DNA of 64,000 nucleotides from contig NZ_CP009278.1 in NCBI RefSeq assembly GCF_000747525.1, positions 2,480,001-2,544,000 on the forward strand, given 5' to 3'. Below, piece by piece: positions 9,212 to 17,986 of this stretch. The stretch's first letter is position 1, and each line of letters starts with the position of its first letter. The notes beneath the pieces were generated by a model, which saw nothing but the letters and a program-made list of their open reading frames with translations, made no database searches and was not told where the DNA came from. The stretch is from Sphingobacterium sp. ML3W. Lineage in GTDB: Bacteria; Bacteroidota; Bacteroidia; Sphingobacteriales; Sphingobacteriaceae. A program made the position numbers and the translations under genes.

Positions 9212-11405
9212 TTTTAAGAGCTTTATAAACGGTGATGTATGATATAAAATAGCATAGTGTACTTTCGGCACCTTGATTACGATTGATACCATAGGTCTCT
9301 AAGCCATCGCAACAACCTTTGGTATTATGGTCGTAAAGCGGGAGTTTTAAGTCATTTTCGCCTAAAAACCATTCAAATGAACGGATCATTTTTTCGAAAT
9401 ATTCTTCATTTTTGGTGATTTCATAAACCTCTCTAAAGAGAAGCACGGTTGCTGTTACATCAATGGGTTGTTGACCAAATTTGCTCATGTTTTGGTTCTG
9501 TTTAGCCCATTTTTGATTTCCGATAATGGATAGGAATCCGTGTTGCATGATGATGTTTTCTAAGAAATGAAAGCTTGTGAATCCAATTTTTTTGAGCTTA
9601 TCATCATTTAAAAATTTGGTAGACATGAGTATAGCAAGTGGAATGATAGCGTTGTCATATGCTAGTACAGGTTCAAACCACTTCCATTCTTCATCGGCAC
9701 TGGCGTCGTATTCATGTACTAATTTAAAAGCCAGTCTACGTAGTAATTCCGTTACATGCTCGTCGTTGGGTTGTTGTTTAAGGTATTCGGCTATTCCCAT
9801 CATGGTATAGGCAATGGCGCGTATGGATTTTAAATTTTCAAAATGAGGAAGTGCCTTGAAAAACATATTTGACCCCAATTGGTAGAAGTCGACGAAAGGA
9901 GCGGTATTGAATAAATACCCCAATGCCCAAATAGCTCTACCAAAAGAGTCTTCGGATCCGGTCTCTTCTAAAAACTCATTTTGGAAGTTCATGAAGTTGT
10001 GAAATAAGCCATCTTCTCTTTGTGCATAATAAATGTAGTTCAGGTAGGTGGATATCCGTTTCTTTGTGGCCTTTTCTCCAAAGGCATCGTACTGCATCAG
10101 GCTGACTAATAATGCTCGGGCATTATCATCAAGGCAGTATCCTTCCCGATAATTGGGTGTTGCAAAGGTTGCATGTTGGATAATACCGACATGGTTGGTT
10201 AAGCGGTCTAAATGATCCCATCTAAATTTGGGTAGACTCTCGAGTCTGGATATTTTTGTTTTAGCATCACTGCTGACTTTGGTCGAAGATAATTTCTGAA
10301 GTACCTTGGTATAGGTAGCTCCTAATTTTCGCCATGTTGTCTTTTCACCGTGATGACGGGCTCTGCTTCGGAGTTCTTCGAGTTTTTTCGGATTGTCGAA
10401 TAAGTCAATAAGTATGTTTTTTAATTCTTTATAATTTTTGAAGTCAAATAAAATACCACGGCCATCAGCTAATAGATCTTTAGCATGCCAATAGGGAGTA
10501 GAGAGAACCGCTGCTCCAGCGCCTACAGCAAATGATAATGTTCCACTGGTAATCTGAGCTTCGTTGATATACGGTGTTATATAGATGTCGCAAGCAGTTA
10601 GGTAGGTGGTCAATGCCTCGGTACTAACAAAATCATTTACAAAAATAACATGTTCTTCTAGCCCTTTTTCTTTGATGAGGCTGATGAGGTACTCCCGGTA
10701 TTCTTCTCCCGATTCGCGTAAAACATTGGGATGGGTTTTTCCGACCAGAAGGTAAACGGTGTCGGGATATTCCTGTACGACTTTTGGGAGCGCAAGAATC
10801 ACTGTTTCAATACCTTTATTTCGGGCGATGAAACCAAAAGTTAGGATTATTTTTTTATGTGCTAACTGTAGTTTCTCTTTTGCACGATCTTGTTGATAAT
10901 CAAAAGCGGGTACACCGTGCGGTATTAAACGGATCTTGTCTTCATGAACATGGTATATTTTTTGCAATAAATTTATAGCGTAAGAACTCATGACGACTAT
11001 AATAGAGGCGCGCTTAGCAATTTCAATAAGAATAGCCCTTTCATCGATATTTGGTTTTTCAAGGATAGTATGTAAGTTGACCAATAGAGGCATGTGTAAT
11101 TGATTGATCAATGACAGGATATACACACCACTATTGCCCCCAAATATGCCGTATTCATGCTCCAATACAACGCAGTCATATTTGTTTTCATTGATAAAAT
11201 CTGCTGCTTGGATATAGTCTAATTGTTGCTGTGGGTTGATTTGAAATACAACCTCTTCAGGATAGGAATACGGACGGTCAGAGAGGGCAATAACATGTTG
11301 AATTATTTCCGAATCTTGGTGGTCTATGGAATGGATTAGATCATTTGTAAAAGTTGCTATTCCACACTGTTTCGGTAAATAAGTACTGATGTAGGCTATT
11401 TTCAT
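9189..11405 (-). CDS. GT4 glycosyltransferase fused to a helical (alpha/alpha-toroid-like) C-terminal domain
   Basis: A 738-residue two-domain protein. Residues 1 to about 370 are a GT-B glycosyltransferase of the GT4 type: it opens MKIAYISTYLPKQCGIATFT, has RLIPHGVPAFD and LTFGFIARNKGIETVI in the middle, and the donor-site region SGTLSFAVGAGAAVLSTPYW followed by LLADGRGILFDF. Residues from about 395 are helical repeats opening with WDHLDRLTNHVGIIQHATF, with the conserved-looking GYCLDDNARALLVSL, resembling (alpha/alpha) barrel carbohydrate-active folds. No signal peptide or membrane span is seen. The gene overlaps a convergent GH130 gene by 23 bp. The nucleotide sugar and acceptor are unknown. 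Confidence 0.85.
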   Translation of the reverse strand: MKIAYISTYLPKQCGIATFTNDLIHSIDHQDSEIIQHVIALSDRPYSYPEEVVFQINPQQQLDYIQAADFINENKYDCVVLEHEYGIFGGNSGVYILSLINQLHMPLLVNLHTILEKPNIDERAILIEIAKRASIIVVMSSYAINLLQKIYHVHEDKIRLIPHGVPAFDYQQDRAKEKLQLAHKKIILTFGFIARNKGIETVILALPKVVQEYPDTVYLLVGKTHPNVLRESGEEYREYLISLIKEKGLEEHVIFVNDFVSTEALTTYLTACDIYITPYINEAQITSGTLSFAVGAGAAVLSTPYWHAKDLLADGRGILFDFKNYKELKNILIDLFDNPKKLEELRSRARHHGEKTTWRKLGATYTKVLQKLSSTKVSSDAKTKISRLESLPKFRWDHLDRLTNHVGIIQHATFATPNYREGYCLDDNARALLVSLMQYDAFGEKATKKRISTYLNYIYYAQREDGLFHNFMNFQNEFLEETGSEDSFGRAIWALGYLFNTAPFVDFYQLGSNMFFKALPHFENLKSIRAIAYTMMGIAEYLKQQPNDEHVTELLRRLAFKLVHEYDASADEEWKWFEPVLAYDNAIIPLAILMSTKFLNDDKLKKIGFTSFHFLENIIMQHGFLSIIGNQKWAKQNQNMSKFGQQPIDVTATVLLFREVYEITKNEEYFEKMIRSFEWFLGENDLKLPLYDHNTKGCCDGLETYGINRNQGAESTLCYFISYITVYKALKIKFQVAE

Positions 11406-11980
11406 GGTGATTTTCTAAAATTAATTATCTAAATTAATGGATGTGATTTGACTGATCTGCGTTGGTACGGAGGGTTTGTTGCTTTATTTCTGTTCCAGTC
11501 TTATTGATCAGGGAAGCAGATGTCGCACAACAAGTGTTATTAGTTTTAATGATACCGTTCCTGTTGCATATGGGCCGGGTAGAAAATAGGAATTGCGAAC
11601 TGTCTATTACTACTTTAATTGCATTCATATATTAACTTCATTATATGGTGCTCGCATATTATAATTCGATGTTGCTCCTTTTTGTAGTTTTTTCAGGTGA
11701 TGCGGATGGGGGTACGGTACCGCTTAATTGAAATTATTATTGAAAATAAGGAATCCTAAATCGATACAAGATGCTTTGCTCTGATTCAATTAATAAACAA
11801 TCACTTATGCTTAAAGTTTTAATTGTTTCAAGATACTTCTTTTAAATCATCAATAGTGAATTTGTTTCGGCCTATCGTTAAATCGGTCATGGAGACTCAA
11901 GAAATTTTCAATTTTAAAAAACAATTAGTCGACTTAAGGGTTTTATATATAGTAATTCATTAAAAAAAGGAGAATTTATT
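11406..11980. other. Intergenic region between GT4 gene and csbD-like gene
   Basis: About 575 bp that must hold the divergent promoters of the GT4 gene and the CsbD-like gene. A 64-codon minus-strand ORF at 11434-11628 is present, but its sequence is compositionally unlike a folded protein and I do not call it a gene. No hairpin or RNA gene was seen. Confidence 0.4.
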
Positions 11981-12169
11981 ATGAGCGAATTAACATGGAA
12001 AGGCCGTTGGAACGAGCTAAAAGGTAAAGTAAAACAGCAATACGCAGAATTGACCGATGATGACTTGCTTTATTCGGAAGGAAAAGAAGATGAATTGTTG
12101 GGTAAGTTGCAAACAAAAACAGGGAAAACTAAGGAAGAAGTTGAAGATTGGTTAGATAAAATGAAATAG
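11981..12169 (+). CDS. CsbD-family general stress protein
   Basis: A 62-residue, highly charged helical protein opening MSELTWKGRWNELKGKVKQQ and ending with KTGKTKEEVEDWLDKMK, the standard CsbD pattern in length and sequence. CsbD proteins are induced by general stress, but their molecular job is unknown. A Shine-Dalgarno-like AAAGGAGAA at 11966-11974 sits 8 bases upstream, which is notable for this phylum. A terminator follows directly. A catalase gene lies downstream, so the pair fits a stress locus. Confidence 0.93.
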   Translation: MSELTWKGRWNELKGKVKQQYAELTDDDLLYSEGKEDELLGKLQTKTGKTKEEVEDWLDKMK

Positions 12170-12196
12170 CAGTTTATCAATTTTATATAAAGTACG

Positions 12197-12236
12197 AATC
12201 GGTTGGATAATTTAAAATATCCAACCGATTTTTTTA
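12197..12236 (+). terminator. Terminator after csbD-like gene
   Basis: A perfect 12-bp stem, AATCGGTTGGAT with ATCCAACCGATT, loop of 10 bases, followed by a T-run (TTTTTT). It begins 27 bp after the CsbD stop. Confidence 0.9.
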
Positions 12237-12367
12237 TGGGTTTATGCTTAACATAGTACAATTGTACCTTGAAGCATGTGTTTTTGAATTATGAAATAAT
12301 TTGACAAACTATTTTACCCGCTAGTATGTTATTTAGAGAAGAAGTTATAAATTAAATTGGATGGCAA

Positions 12368-14488
12368 ATGGAAAAGAATGGAAAACCTCAAATCAATGTA
12401 GATCAACACATTGTTGATCATACTGGGCATGTAATGACTACCAATGATGGCGTGCCGATACATGATAATAATAATACATTAAAGGCTGGAGAAAGAGGGC
12501 CTTCATTGATGGAAGATTTTATTCATCAGGATAAGATGGCCCATTTTGACCGTGAAAGAATCCCTGAACGCGTCGTTCATGCTCGTGGTGCAGGAGCGCA
12601 TGGTGTTTTTGAAGCAACAGCAGATTTATCTGCTTTTACCAAAGCAAATTTTTTAAAAAAAGGTACAAAAACTCCCATGTTTGTTCGTTTTTCAACTGTA
12701 GCCGGTTTTAGAGGAAGTACCGATCTAGCGCGGGATGCCCGTGGGTTTGCAGTCAAGTTCTATACAGAAGAAGGAAACTACGATTTGGTTGGAATTAATA
12801 TACCTGTGTTTTTTATACAGGATGCGATGAATTTTCCAGATTTGATTCATGCCGTCAAACCTGAGCCAGACAAAGAAATTCCACAGGCTGCTTCGGCACA
12901 TGACACATTTTGGGACTTTATTTCCTTGATGCCAGAATCTGCTCATATGTCTATGTGGATTATGTCCGATCGTGCTATACCTAGATCTTTTAGGATGATG
13001 GAAGGATTTGGAGTGCATACCTATAAGTTTGTCAATGATGCTGGAAAAGGTACGTTTGTTAAATTTCACTGGAAACCACGTTTGGGTGTATTGCAGGTAG
13101 CGTGGCAAGAGGCACAAAAGATATCAGGTTACGACACTGATTTCCACCGAAGAGATTTATGGGAGGCTATTGACAAAGGTAATTTTCCAGAATGGGATTT
13201 AGGTGTACAATTGATGCCGGAAGAAGATGAAATGAAATTTTCATTTGATATACTCGATCCAACTAAATTGATTCCGGAAGAATTGGTACCGATTAAAATT
13301 ATTGGAACAATGACTTTAAATCGCAACCCTGCAAATTTCTTTGCCGAAACAGAACAAGCTGCTTTTCACCCTGGAAGATTGGTACCAGGCATTGATTTTT
13401 CTAATGACCCCCTGTTACAAGGTCGTGTGTTTTCATATGCCGATACACAGAATTATAGATTGGGAGGAGCCAATTTTCATGAAATACCCATCAATAGACC
13501 GATTAATGACAAGCACAATAATCAAGTAGACGGATCCAGCCGTATGGATATCCTAAAGGGAAATGTAAGTTATTTCCCGAATAGTCTCGGAGGTGGTTGT
13601 CCATATCAGGCAATGATGAAAGGAGAAAAAGGTTTTGAATCACATGCTGAGAAAATCGATGGAGAAAAGATTCGAGGTCGTTCCAATTCATTTGCCGATC
13701 ACTTCACGCAAGCCAGATTATTTTTTCATTCTCAAAATGAAGCTGAGCAAAACCATATCGTGAGTGCCTTTAGCTTTGAATTGTCTAAAGTGACATCAGT
13801 TGATGTTAGAAAGCGAGAGCTAGCCATACTAAATCAAATTGATAAGACCCTTGCGGCTAAAGTGGGTAAGAATTTGGGTCTTACCCCTGCGGAAGAATTG
13901 GACCCTTTGACCGTGCAATTTGCGAAGCAAAATCATCCAGAATACCCAATAATGGCCAATAAACCCGAAGTAGAGAAATCACCCGGGCTCAGTATGGCTA
14001 ATAAAGCTGGTAATGAACGTTTAGATACTAAAAAAGTTGCATTTTTGGTTGCAAATGGTGTCAGTAAAGCTTCTGTCGATAAATTGAAAGGTGCATTAAC
14101 CAAAGAAGGTGCTGAGGTTGTTTTGGTTTCTACCCATGTGGGTAAATTGACCTATAAGGAAGGAGGAGAGGAAGATATCGCACATACTTATTTAATAGAT
14201 GCTTCAGTCTGCTTTGATGCGTTCTATACTCCAGAAGGTGATTCTGTAGCTGTTTTAAAAGGCGAGCCAGATTATTTTCAATTTATAAATGAAGCGTTTA
14301 GACACTGCAAGGTAATTGGATTTGCCAAAGGTGCCGAAGAACTGATTGGAGGTACATATTTGAAAGACACAGAAAATGATAAAGGCATTGTATTAGAATC
14401 GAAATCAAATCTCAGTGAAGATTTTATAGCGACTCTGCGTCACAACCGCATTTGGGAAAGAGAAGATAGTCGTAAGGTACCTGTGTAA
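12368..14488 (+). CDS. katE: Large-subunit monofunctional catalase (HPII type)
   Basis: A 706-residue protein matching the large-subunit catalase class. The catalytic His71 lies in ERVVHARGAGAHG, the distal Asn144 in DLVGINIPVFFIQDAMNF, and the proximal haem tyrosine in RVFSYADTQNYRLG near residue 356. Residues from about 550 form the extra DJ-1/glutamine-amidotransferase-like domain (KKVAFLVANGVSKASVDKL) that separates HPII-type from small-subunit catalases. It converts hydrogen peroxide to water and oxygen in the cytoplasm. It has its own terminator and stands downstream of the CsbD-like gene, separated by a terminator, so the two are probably separate units. Confidence 0.95.
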   Translation: MEKNGKPQINVDQHIVDHTGHVMTTNDGVPIHDNNNTLKAGERGPSLMEDFIHQDKMAHFDRERIPERVVHARGAGAHGVFEATADLSAFTKANFLKKGTKTPMFVRFSTVAGFRGSTDLARDARGFAVKFYTEEGNYDLVGINIPVFFIQDAMNFPDLIHAVKPEPDKEIPQAASAHDTFWDFISLMPESAHMSMWIMSDRAIPRSFRMMEGFGVHTYKFVNDAGKGTFVKFHWKPRLGVLQVAWQEAQKISGYDTDFHRRDLWEAIDKGNFPEWDLGVQLMPEEDEMKFSFDILDPTKLIPEELVPIKIIGTMTLNRNPANFFAETEQAAFHPGRLVPGIDFSNDPLLQGRVFSYADTQNYRLGGANFHEIPINRPINDKHNNQVDGSSRMDILKGNVSYFPNSLGGGCPYQAMMKGEKGFESHAEKIDGEKIRGRSNSFADHFTQARLFFHSQNEAEQNHIVSAFSFELSKVTSVDVRKRELAILNQIDKTLAAKVGKNLGLTPAEELDPLTVQFAKQNHPEYPIMANKPEVEKSPGLSMANKAGNERLDTKKVAFLVANGVSKASVDKLKGALTKEGAEVVLVSTHVGKLTYKEGGEEDIAHTYLIDASVCFDAFYTPEGDSVAVLKGEPDYFQFINEAFRHCKVIGFAKGAEELIGGTYLKDTENDKGIVLESKSNLSEDFIATLRHNRIWEREDSRKVPV

Positions 14489-14508
14489 GTTATTTTTGCG
14501 ATGGTATT

Positions 14509-14545
14509 GTAACCTTCCCCTAGCGCAAAGTTAGGGGAAGGTTAC
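14509..14545 (+). terminator. Terminator hairpin after catalase gene
   Basis: A perfect 14-bp stem, GTAACCTTCCCCTA with TAGGGGAAGGTTAC, around a 9-base loop, starting 21 bp after the katE stop. A moderately T-rich stretch follows (CATTTTATTGTTTC). Confidence 0.75.
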
Positions 14546-15880
14546 ATCCATTTTATTGTTTCAAATTATATCATTTAAAATCAATAAGACCGTAAGTCAT
14601 CGATATGATGAATGCGGACAAAGACACTGCCTTGTATGATTCATAGCGTTCGATTCAAAGCAATAATCGATACGAATACCATTTTTCCTCTCCTCGTTAA
14701 CAGCTTTTATAAACGGGCTTTAAATGACAGAGCTTAAAGTAAACTCCAATTTATCACTGATCTGTGCTGATGATCCAGCGTTGGATATCTCTATTTTTAA
14801 AATCAGGTATTACATTAATATCCACGATCGAAGGGAAGATAGTTGTAAAATTTTTAATGTCTCTTCGGTCTGGGACAATGCAATAGTCATCACCTCTAAT
14901 TGTAGGGTGTCAAAAATAAAATTGAAGTCTTGAGAAAGGCATATAGTTTAGCTTCATAATAGTTAACACGCTTAATAGTTGAGATTTTTGTTGCTTCAGT
15001 TGAAGAAATGGAGGCTTCAGTAGGAATACTTTATCGCTTTCTCTAGGCGCAGGTTTTGTGATGGTGACACGTTTTGTTGTATAAGATGCTTCTTATTTGG
15101 GATAAATAATTTGTTTTTGAAAAAACTAGCCTATATCGTTAATAAGAGCTGGTACCTATTTTATTTAATGAACGCATTGTTCTCGAATTATACCTGCGAA
15201 TTGCGTTAAAAGTTCCTGCTGTTTTATAAGCGATAAACACCTAGTTATAAAAGCGTTGAACATGTTATTATAATTGCTATTTCTATTGATCATATAGTCA
15301 GTAGGTGAAAATTGCTGTCCCCTAGTATTGAAAAAAAGATTAGTTATTCATAGAACATGAATACTTATAAGCGTAAAGATTCTTTGTTGTAAACAAAGAA
15401 TCTAGAGGTGAGCATTAAGTACCCTGGATTTCTTCAAATTTGACTTCGTTTTACAATTAAGGTATCGCTTAATTATACGAATTACATAATTTGAGCGAAA
15501 AAGTGGCTAGCAAAATCTAAAAGGTAATCTCGGAAAGGGACAGATTCAATGTGAAAATGGGGTGTATGGTATTTAAAGCGTGTTTTAATTTATGTGAATA
15601 GTATGAATTAGTGCTTTTTTACCGAGGCGAGATGATACTTGCAGTGCTAACTTATTGAATTTTTAATAGTTCGTTATCCACATTCCAATAGTTCTTTAGG
15701 TATCAATAACGATAATCGCTCATTTTCAATGTTTAATATTCGAAGAGGTTTACAGCCATACGTGATTCAGGGGTGATATTATACAAAGGGAAGGGCCAGC
15801 TTCTGTCCGAATGATGATAATGATAAGGTCGCCATGATTGGAGGAAGGAAAAGATGGTGAGTGATGGTTTAATTAAACAG
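14546..15880. other. 1.3-kb gene-poor region with short coding-like fragments
   Basis: No intact gene is convincing here. Several short minus-strand stretches read somewhat like protein but are broken by stops, for example one near 14590-14720 containing NEERKNGIRIDYCFESNAM and one near 14930-15090 containing VTITKPAPRESDKVFLLKPP. A hairpin with 12-bp arms (AGATTCTTTGTT with AACAAAGAATCT) lies at 15377-15403. I read this as decayed DNA, but cannot name the original genes. Confidence 0.35.
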
Positions 15881-15910
15881 AAAAAGCCTTACTTTTAGTA
15901 AGGCTTTTTA
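15881..15910 (-). terminator. Terminator of the tRNA-Met gene
   Basis: The hairpin AAAAAGCCTTA/TAAGGCTTTTT with a 7-base loop lies just past the 3' end of the minus-strand tRNA. Read on the minus strand it ends in a T-run. Confidence 0.85.
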
Positions 15911-15915
15911 AGCAG

Positions 15916-15989
15916 TGCTCCCAACTGGGCTCGAACCAGTGACCAAAAGATTATGAGTCTTCTACTCTAACCAACTGAGCTATAGGAGC
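15916..15989 (-). tRNA. tRNA-Met (anticodon CAT)
   Basis: Read on the minus strand this folds as a 74-nt cloverleaf: acceptor GCTCCTA pairs with TGGGAGC, discriminator A; D arm GCTCAGTTGGTTAGAG; anticodon stem GAAGA/TCTTT with loop CTCATAA giving anticodon CAT; T arm ACTGG-TTCGAGC-CCAGT. The acceptor stem starts with a G-C pair, so it is not a formyl-Met initiator. CAT also occurs in tRNA-Ile2 with lysidine, which cannot be ruled out by eye. No CCA is encoded. Confidence 0.93.
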
Positions 15990-16074
15990 GGTTATTTTTG
16001 CTTTGTCAATTTGTGGCGTTTACCCCGTTTTGACGATGCAAATATGGATACAAATATTAATATTTGCAAATAAA

Positions 16075-16716
16075 ATGATGAAAAAAATTAAAAATATTAT
16101 CCTCGATTATGGGGATGTGGTCTTTATGATAGACTTTTTAAGGATGGAGTCTGCCTTTAGTGACTTGGGTATCAAAAATGTACGACAATATTACGGTCAT
16201 CGTGCACAAACAAAACTTTTTGACGATTTTGAGCAAGGAAAAATTCCTGCAAAGGCATTTCGAGAGGGGATTCGTGAAATTTCAGGACTTTTGTCATTGA
16301 GTGATGCAGAAATCGACGCTGCTTGGAATGCGATGTTGATCGGTGTTGCTGAGGGAAGTCATGAATTATTATTGAAATTGAAAGATAAATACCGCTTATT
16401 CTTATTGAGCAATAATAATGAAATCCATTATCAATGGATTATGGATCATCTGAAAAATAAGTTTGGGCTGGCAGATAATACCATTTTTTTTGAAAAGGAT
16501 TATTATTCACATTTGATGGGTATGCGTAAACCTAATTCCGATATTTTTGAATTCGTATTGAATGCCCATGATTTAGTCCCGGCGGAAACCATTTTTATTG
16601 ATGATAGTCCTCAACATTTGAATACCGCTAAAGGGCTGGGATTGCAAACTTATTTATTGACAAAGCCCGATACTTTGCGTGAATTGATTTACCGTGAGGG
16701 TCTGTTGGAAAATTAG
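16075..16716 (+). CDS. HAD-family phosphatase (YihX-like)
   Basis: I start this gene at the ATG at 16075 (or 16078), where the protein begins MMKKIKNIILDYGDVVF; the frame extends 24 codons upstream to 16003 but that part has no HAD sequence. The nucleophile motif is LDYGDVV, with Gly in place of the usual second Asp, as in the YihX glucose-1-phosphate phosphatase group. Motif II is FLLSNNNEIHY, and motif IV is FIDDSPQHL near residue 183. A cap domain lies at about residues 25-90. About 213 residues, typical of the family. The substrate is probably a small phosphorylated metabolite; not predictable here. Confidence 0.88.
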   Translation: MMKKIKNIILDYGDVVFMIDFLRMESAFSDLGIKNVRQYYGHRAQTKLFDDFEQGKIPAKAFREGIREISGLLSLSDAEIDAAWNAMLIGVAEGSHELLLKLKDKYRLFLLSNNNEIHYQWIMDHLKNKFGLADNTIFFEKDYYSHLMGMRKPNSDIFEFVLNAHDLVPAETIFIDDSPQHLNTAKGLGLQTYLLTKPDTLRELIYREGLLEN

Positions 16717-16727
16717 TGTAAATTTGT

Positions 16728-16758
16728 TTTGCAAATGCCAATGATAATTGTACCTTTG
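16728..16758 (+). promoter_or_regulatory. Bacteroidota-type promoter of rpsU
   Basis: TTTG at 16728-16731, 19 bases, then TACCTTTG at 16751-16758, an exact match to the TTTG-N19-TAnnTTTG pattern of the Bacteroidota housekeeping sigma factor. Transcription would begin about 40 bases before the rpsU ATG. Confidence 0.75.
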
Positions 16759-16784
16759 CATCACTTTAAAATTAAAAGGCTACG

Positions 16785-16793
16785 AAAGGAGGT
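16785..16793 (+). promoter_or_regulatory. Strong Shine-Dalgarno sequence of rpsU
   Basis: AAAGGAGGT is fully complementary to the 16S rRNA 3' end and sits 11 bases before the rpsU ATG at 16805. It fixes the start at 16805 and rejects the upstream in-frame start at 16748. Strong Shine-Dalgarno sequences are rare in this phylum. Confidence 0.8.
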
Positions 16794-16804
16794 ATATACA
16801 GAGC

Positions 16805-16999
16805 ATGATTATCGTAAATGTAAAAGAAGGTGAATCTTTAGATAGAGCATTAAAACGTTTCAAGAAGAAATTCGAGAAAACTGGAGTTTTAAGAGAACTA
16901 CGTTCTCGTCAAGCTTATGAAAAGAGATCTGTAACTCGTCGTATTCAAGTTAGAAAAGCGATTTACAAACAAGGATTAAACCAAGAGGTTTCAATCTAA
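16805..16999 (+). CDS. rpsU: Ribosomal protein bS21
   Basis: A 64-residue basic protein, [20 protein letters not shown] at the start and a [17 protein letters not shown] region, the normal bS21 sequence and length. bS21 binds the 30S platform near the 3' end of 16S rRNA. In Bacteroidota ribosomes, structural work on Flavobacterium showed that bS21, bS18 and bS6 hold the anti-Shine-Dalgarno sequence, which explains why most mRNAs here lack the signal. The gene itself keeps a strong one, consistent with autoregulation. It is followed by its own terminator and then xerC and hpf, a common Bacteroidota order. Confidence 0.96.
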   Translation: MIIVNVKEGESLDRALKRFKKKFEKTGVLRELRSRQAYEKRSVTRRIQVRKAIYKQGLNQEVSI

Positions 17000-17016
17000 G
17001 GTTTCTTAGAAGATAT

Positions 17017-17050
17017 AAAAAAAGGGAAAAGTTTACTTTTCCCTTTTTTT
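17017..17050 (+). terminator. Terminator after rpsU
   Basis: Stem AAAAAAGGGAAAAGT with ACTTTTCCCTTTTTT, a very short loop and a T-run, starting 18 bp past the rpsU stop. It may be read through in part to give xerC-hpf. Confidence 0.9.
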
Positions 17051-17092
17051 ATGCGCTTTATTTTGCTAAATTAGTTATAAATAGGATGGAGT

Positions 17093-17971
17093 ATGTATCA
17101 GGAAGAGTTTGAGAAGTATCTACAATTTGAAAGGCGTTATTCTAAACACACTTTAATGGCCTATTTATATGAAGTGAGTTTGTTCTTGACTTTTTTAGAT
17201 AATGATCATCTGGCATTTGAAGAGGTTAATCATCGGGATATGCGCCACTATTTTGCACAGATGTCCGAGTCGAAGAAATCAGCTACGACAATCAATCGTA
17301 GTATTTCGGCGCTGCGTACTTATTTCAAGTTCTTGCAGCGAGAAGGTGTGGTAAAAGGAAGCCCGATACAAATTAAGGCATTGAAGACACCTAAGAAGCT
17401 GCCTGTGGTAGTAGAAAAGGATAAGTTGATGTCACTATTAGATCAGTTGGAAATAAATGTACACGACTTTGAAAGTCGTCGGGATAAATTGGTGATGGAG
17501 CTTTTGTTTGGTACAGGTATTCGTCTATCTGAATTATTACAAATTCAGGATAGAGATATTGATTATTATAGTAAAAATTTACTTATATTCGGTAAAAGGA
17601 GCAAAGAAAGACTGGTTCCGATCAATGCAACATTAATAAAGGAGTTACAGCTTTATTTACAAGCTAAAACTTTGTATATTGATAATAATAAATCTAGTTT
17701 CTTAATCGTTACTAAAGAAGGGAAACCTGCCTATGAGAAATTAATCTACAGAATAGTACATAAGTACTTGTCGATGATTTCTTCGCAACAGAAAAGAAGT
17801 CCGCATATACTGCGACATACTTTTGCGACAGCACTGCTGGATAATGGTGCAGATCTGAATGCAATAAAGGAGCTCCTCGGGCATGCAGGCCTTGCGGCAA
17901 CGCAGGTGTATACGCATAATTCAGCGGAGCGATTAAAGTCTATTTATAAACAAGCTCATCCAAAAGCTTAA
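17093..17971 (+). CDS. xerC: Site-specific tyrosine recombinase, XerC/XerD type
   Basis: A 292-residue tyrosine recombinase. An N-terminal SAM-like core-binding domain (residues about 1-85, opening YLQFERRYSKHTLMAYLYEV) precedes the catalytic domain. Catalytic residues are visible: Arg in GTGIRLSELL near 145, HILRHTF with His and Arg near 240, LGHAGL, and the nucleophile Tyr in TQVYTHN near residue 273. Xer proteins resolve chromosome dimers at dif. The setting between rpsU and hpf is the standard Bacteroidota position, so this is a housekeeping Xer rather than a phage integrase. XerC against XerD cannot be settled from sequence alone. Confidence 0.92.
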   Translation: MYQEEFEKYLQFERRYSKHTLMAYLYEVSLFLTFLDNDHLAFEEVNHRDMRHYFAQMSESKKSATTINRSISALRTYFKFLQREGVVKGSPIQIKALKTPKKLPVVVEKDKLMSLLDQLEINVHDFESRRDKLVMELLFGTGIRLSELLQIQDRDIDYYSKNLLIFGKRSKERLVPINATLIKELQLYLQAKTLYIDNNKSSFLIVTKEGKPAYEKLIYRIVHKYLSMISSQQKRSPHILRHTFATALLDNGADLNAIKELLGHAGLAATQVYTHNSAERLKSIYKQAHPKA

Positions 17972-17975
17972 AAAA

Positions 17976-17982
17976 AAGGAGG
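17976..17982 (+). promoter_or_regulatory. Strong Shine-Dalgarno sequence of hpf
   Basis: AAGGAGG ends 4 bases before the hpf ATG at 17987, just after the xerC stop at 17971. With the rpsU site it is one of only a few clear Shine-Dalgarno sequences in this window. Confidence 0.75.
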
Positions 17983-17986
17983 AAAA

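Noticed and set aside
11434..11628. 64-codon minus-strand ORF upstream of the GT4 gene
   Set aside because: No hydrophobic core pattern, Thr/Asn/Cys-rich odd composition, no promoter; probably chance in an intergenic region.
12725..13117. 130-codon antisense ORF within the catalase gene
   Set aside because: Shadow of katE; its sequence follows from the codon use of the real gene and has no protein features.
14724..14933. 69-codon plus-strand ORF after catalase
   Set aside because: Isolated in gene-poor DNA with no recognisable domain or start signals; minus-strand reading shows rival fragments, so not called.
15377..15403. Hairpin with 12-bp arms AGATTCTTTGTT/AACAAAGAATCT
   Set aside because: No gene ends next to it and no T-run follows; too little evidence for a terminator or small RNA.
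16748..16804. N-terminal extension of rpsU from a plus-strand start at 16748
   Set aside because: It would pass through the promoter -7 element and the Shine-Dalgarno site; bS21 begins at 16805.
17093..17971. Tyrosine recombinase as a sign of a mobile element near tRNA-Met
   Set aside because: The rpsU-xerC-hpf order and Xer-like sequence point to the housekeeping recombinase; no other phage or element genes are present.
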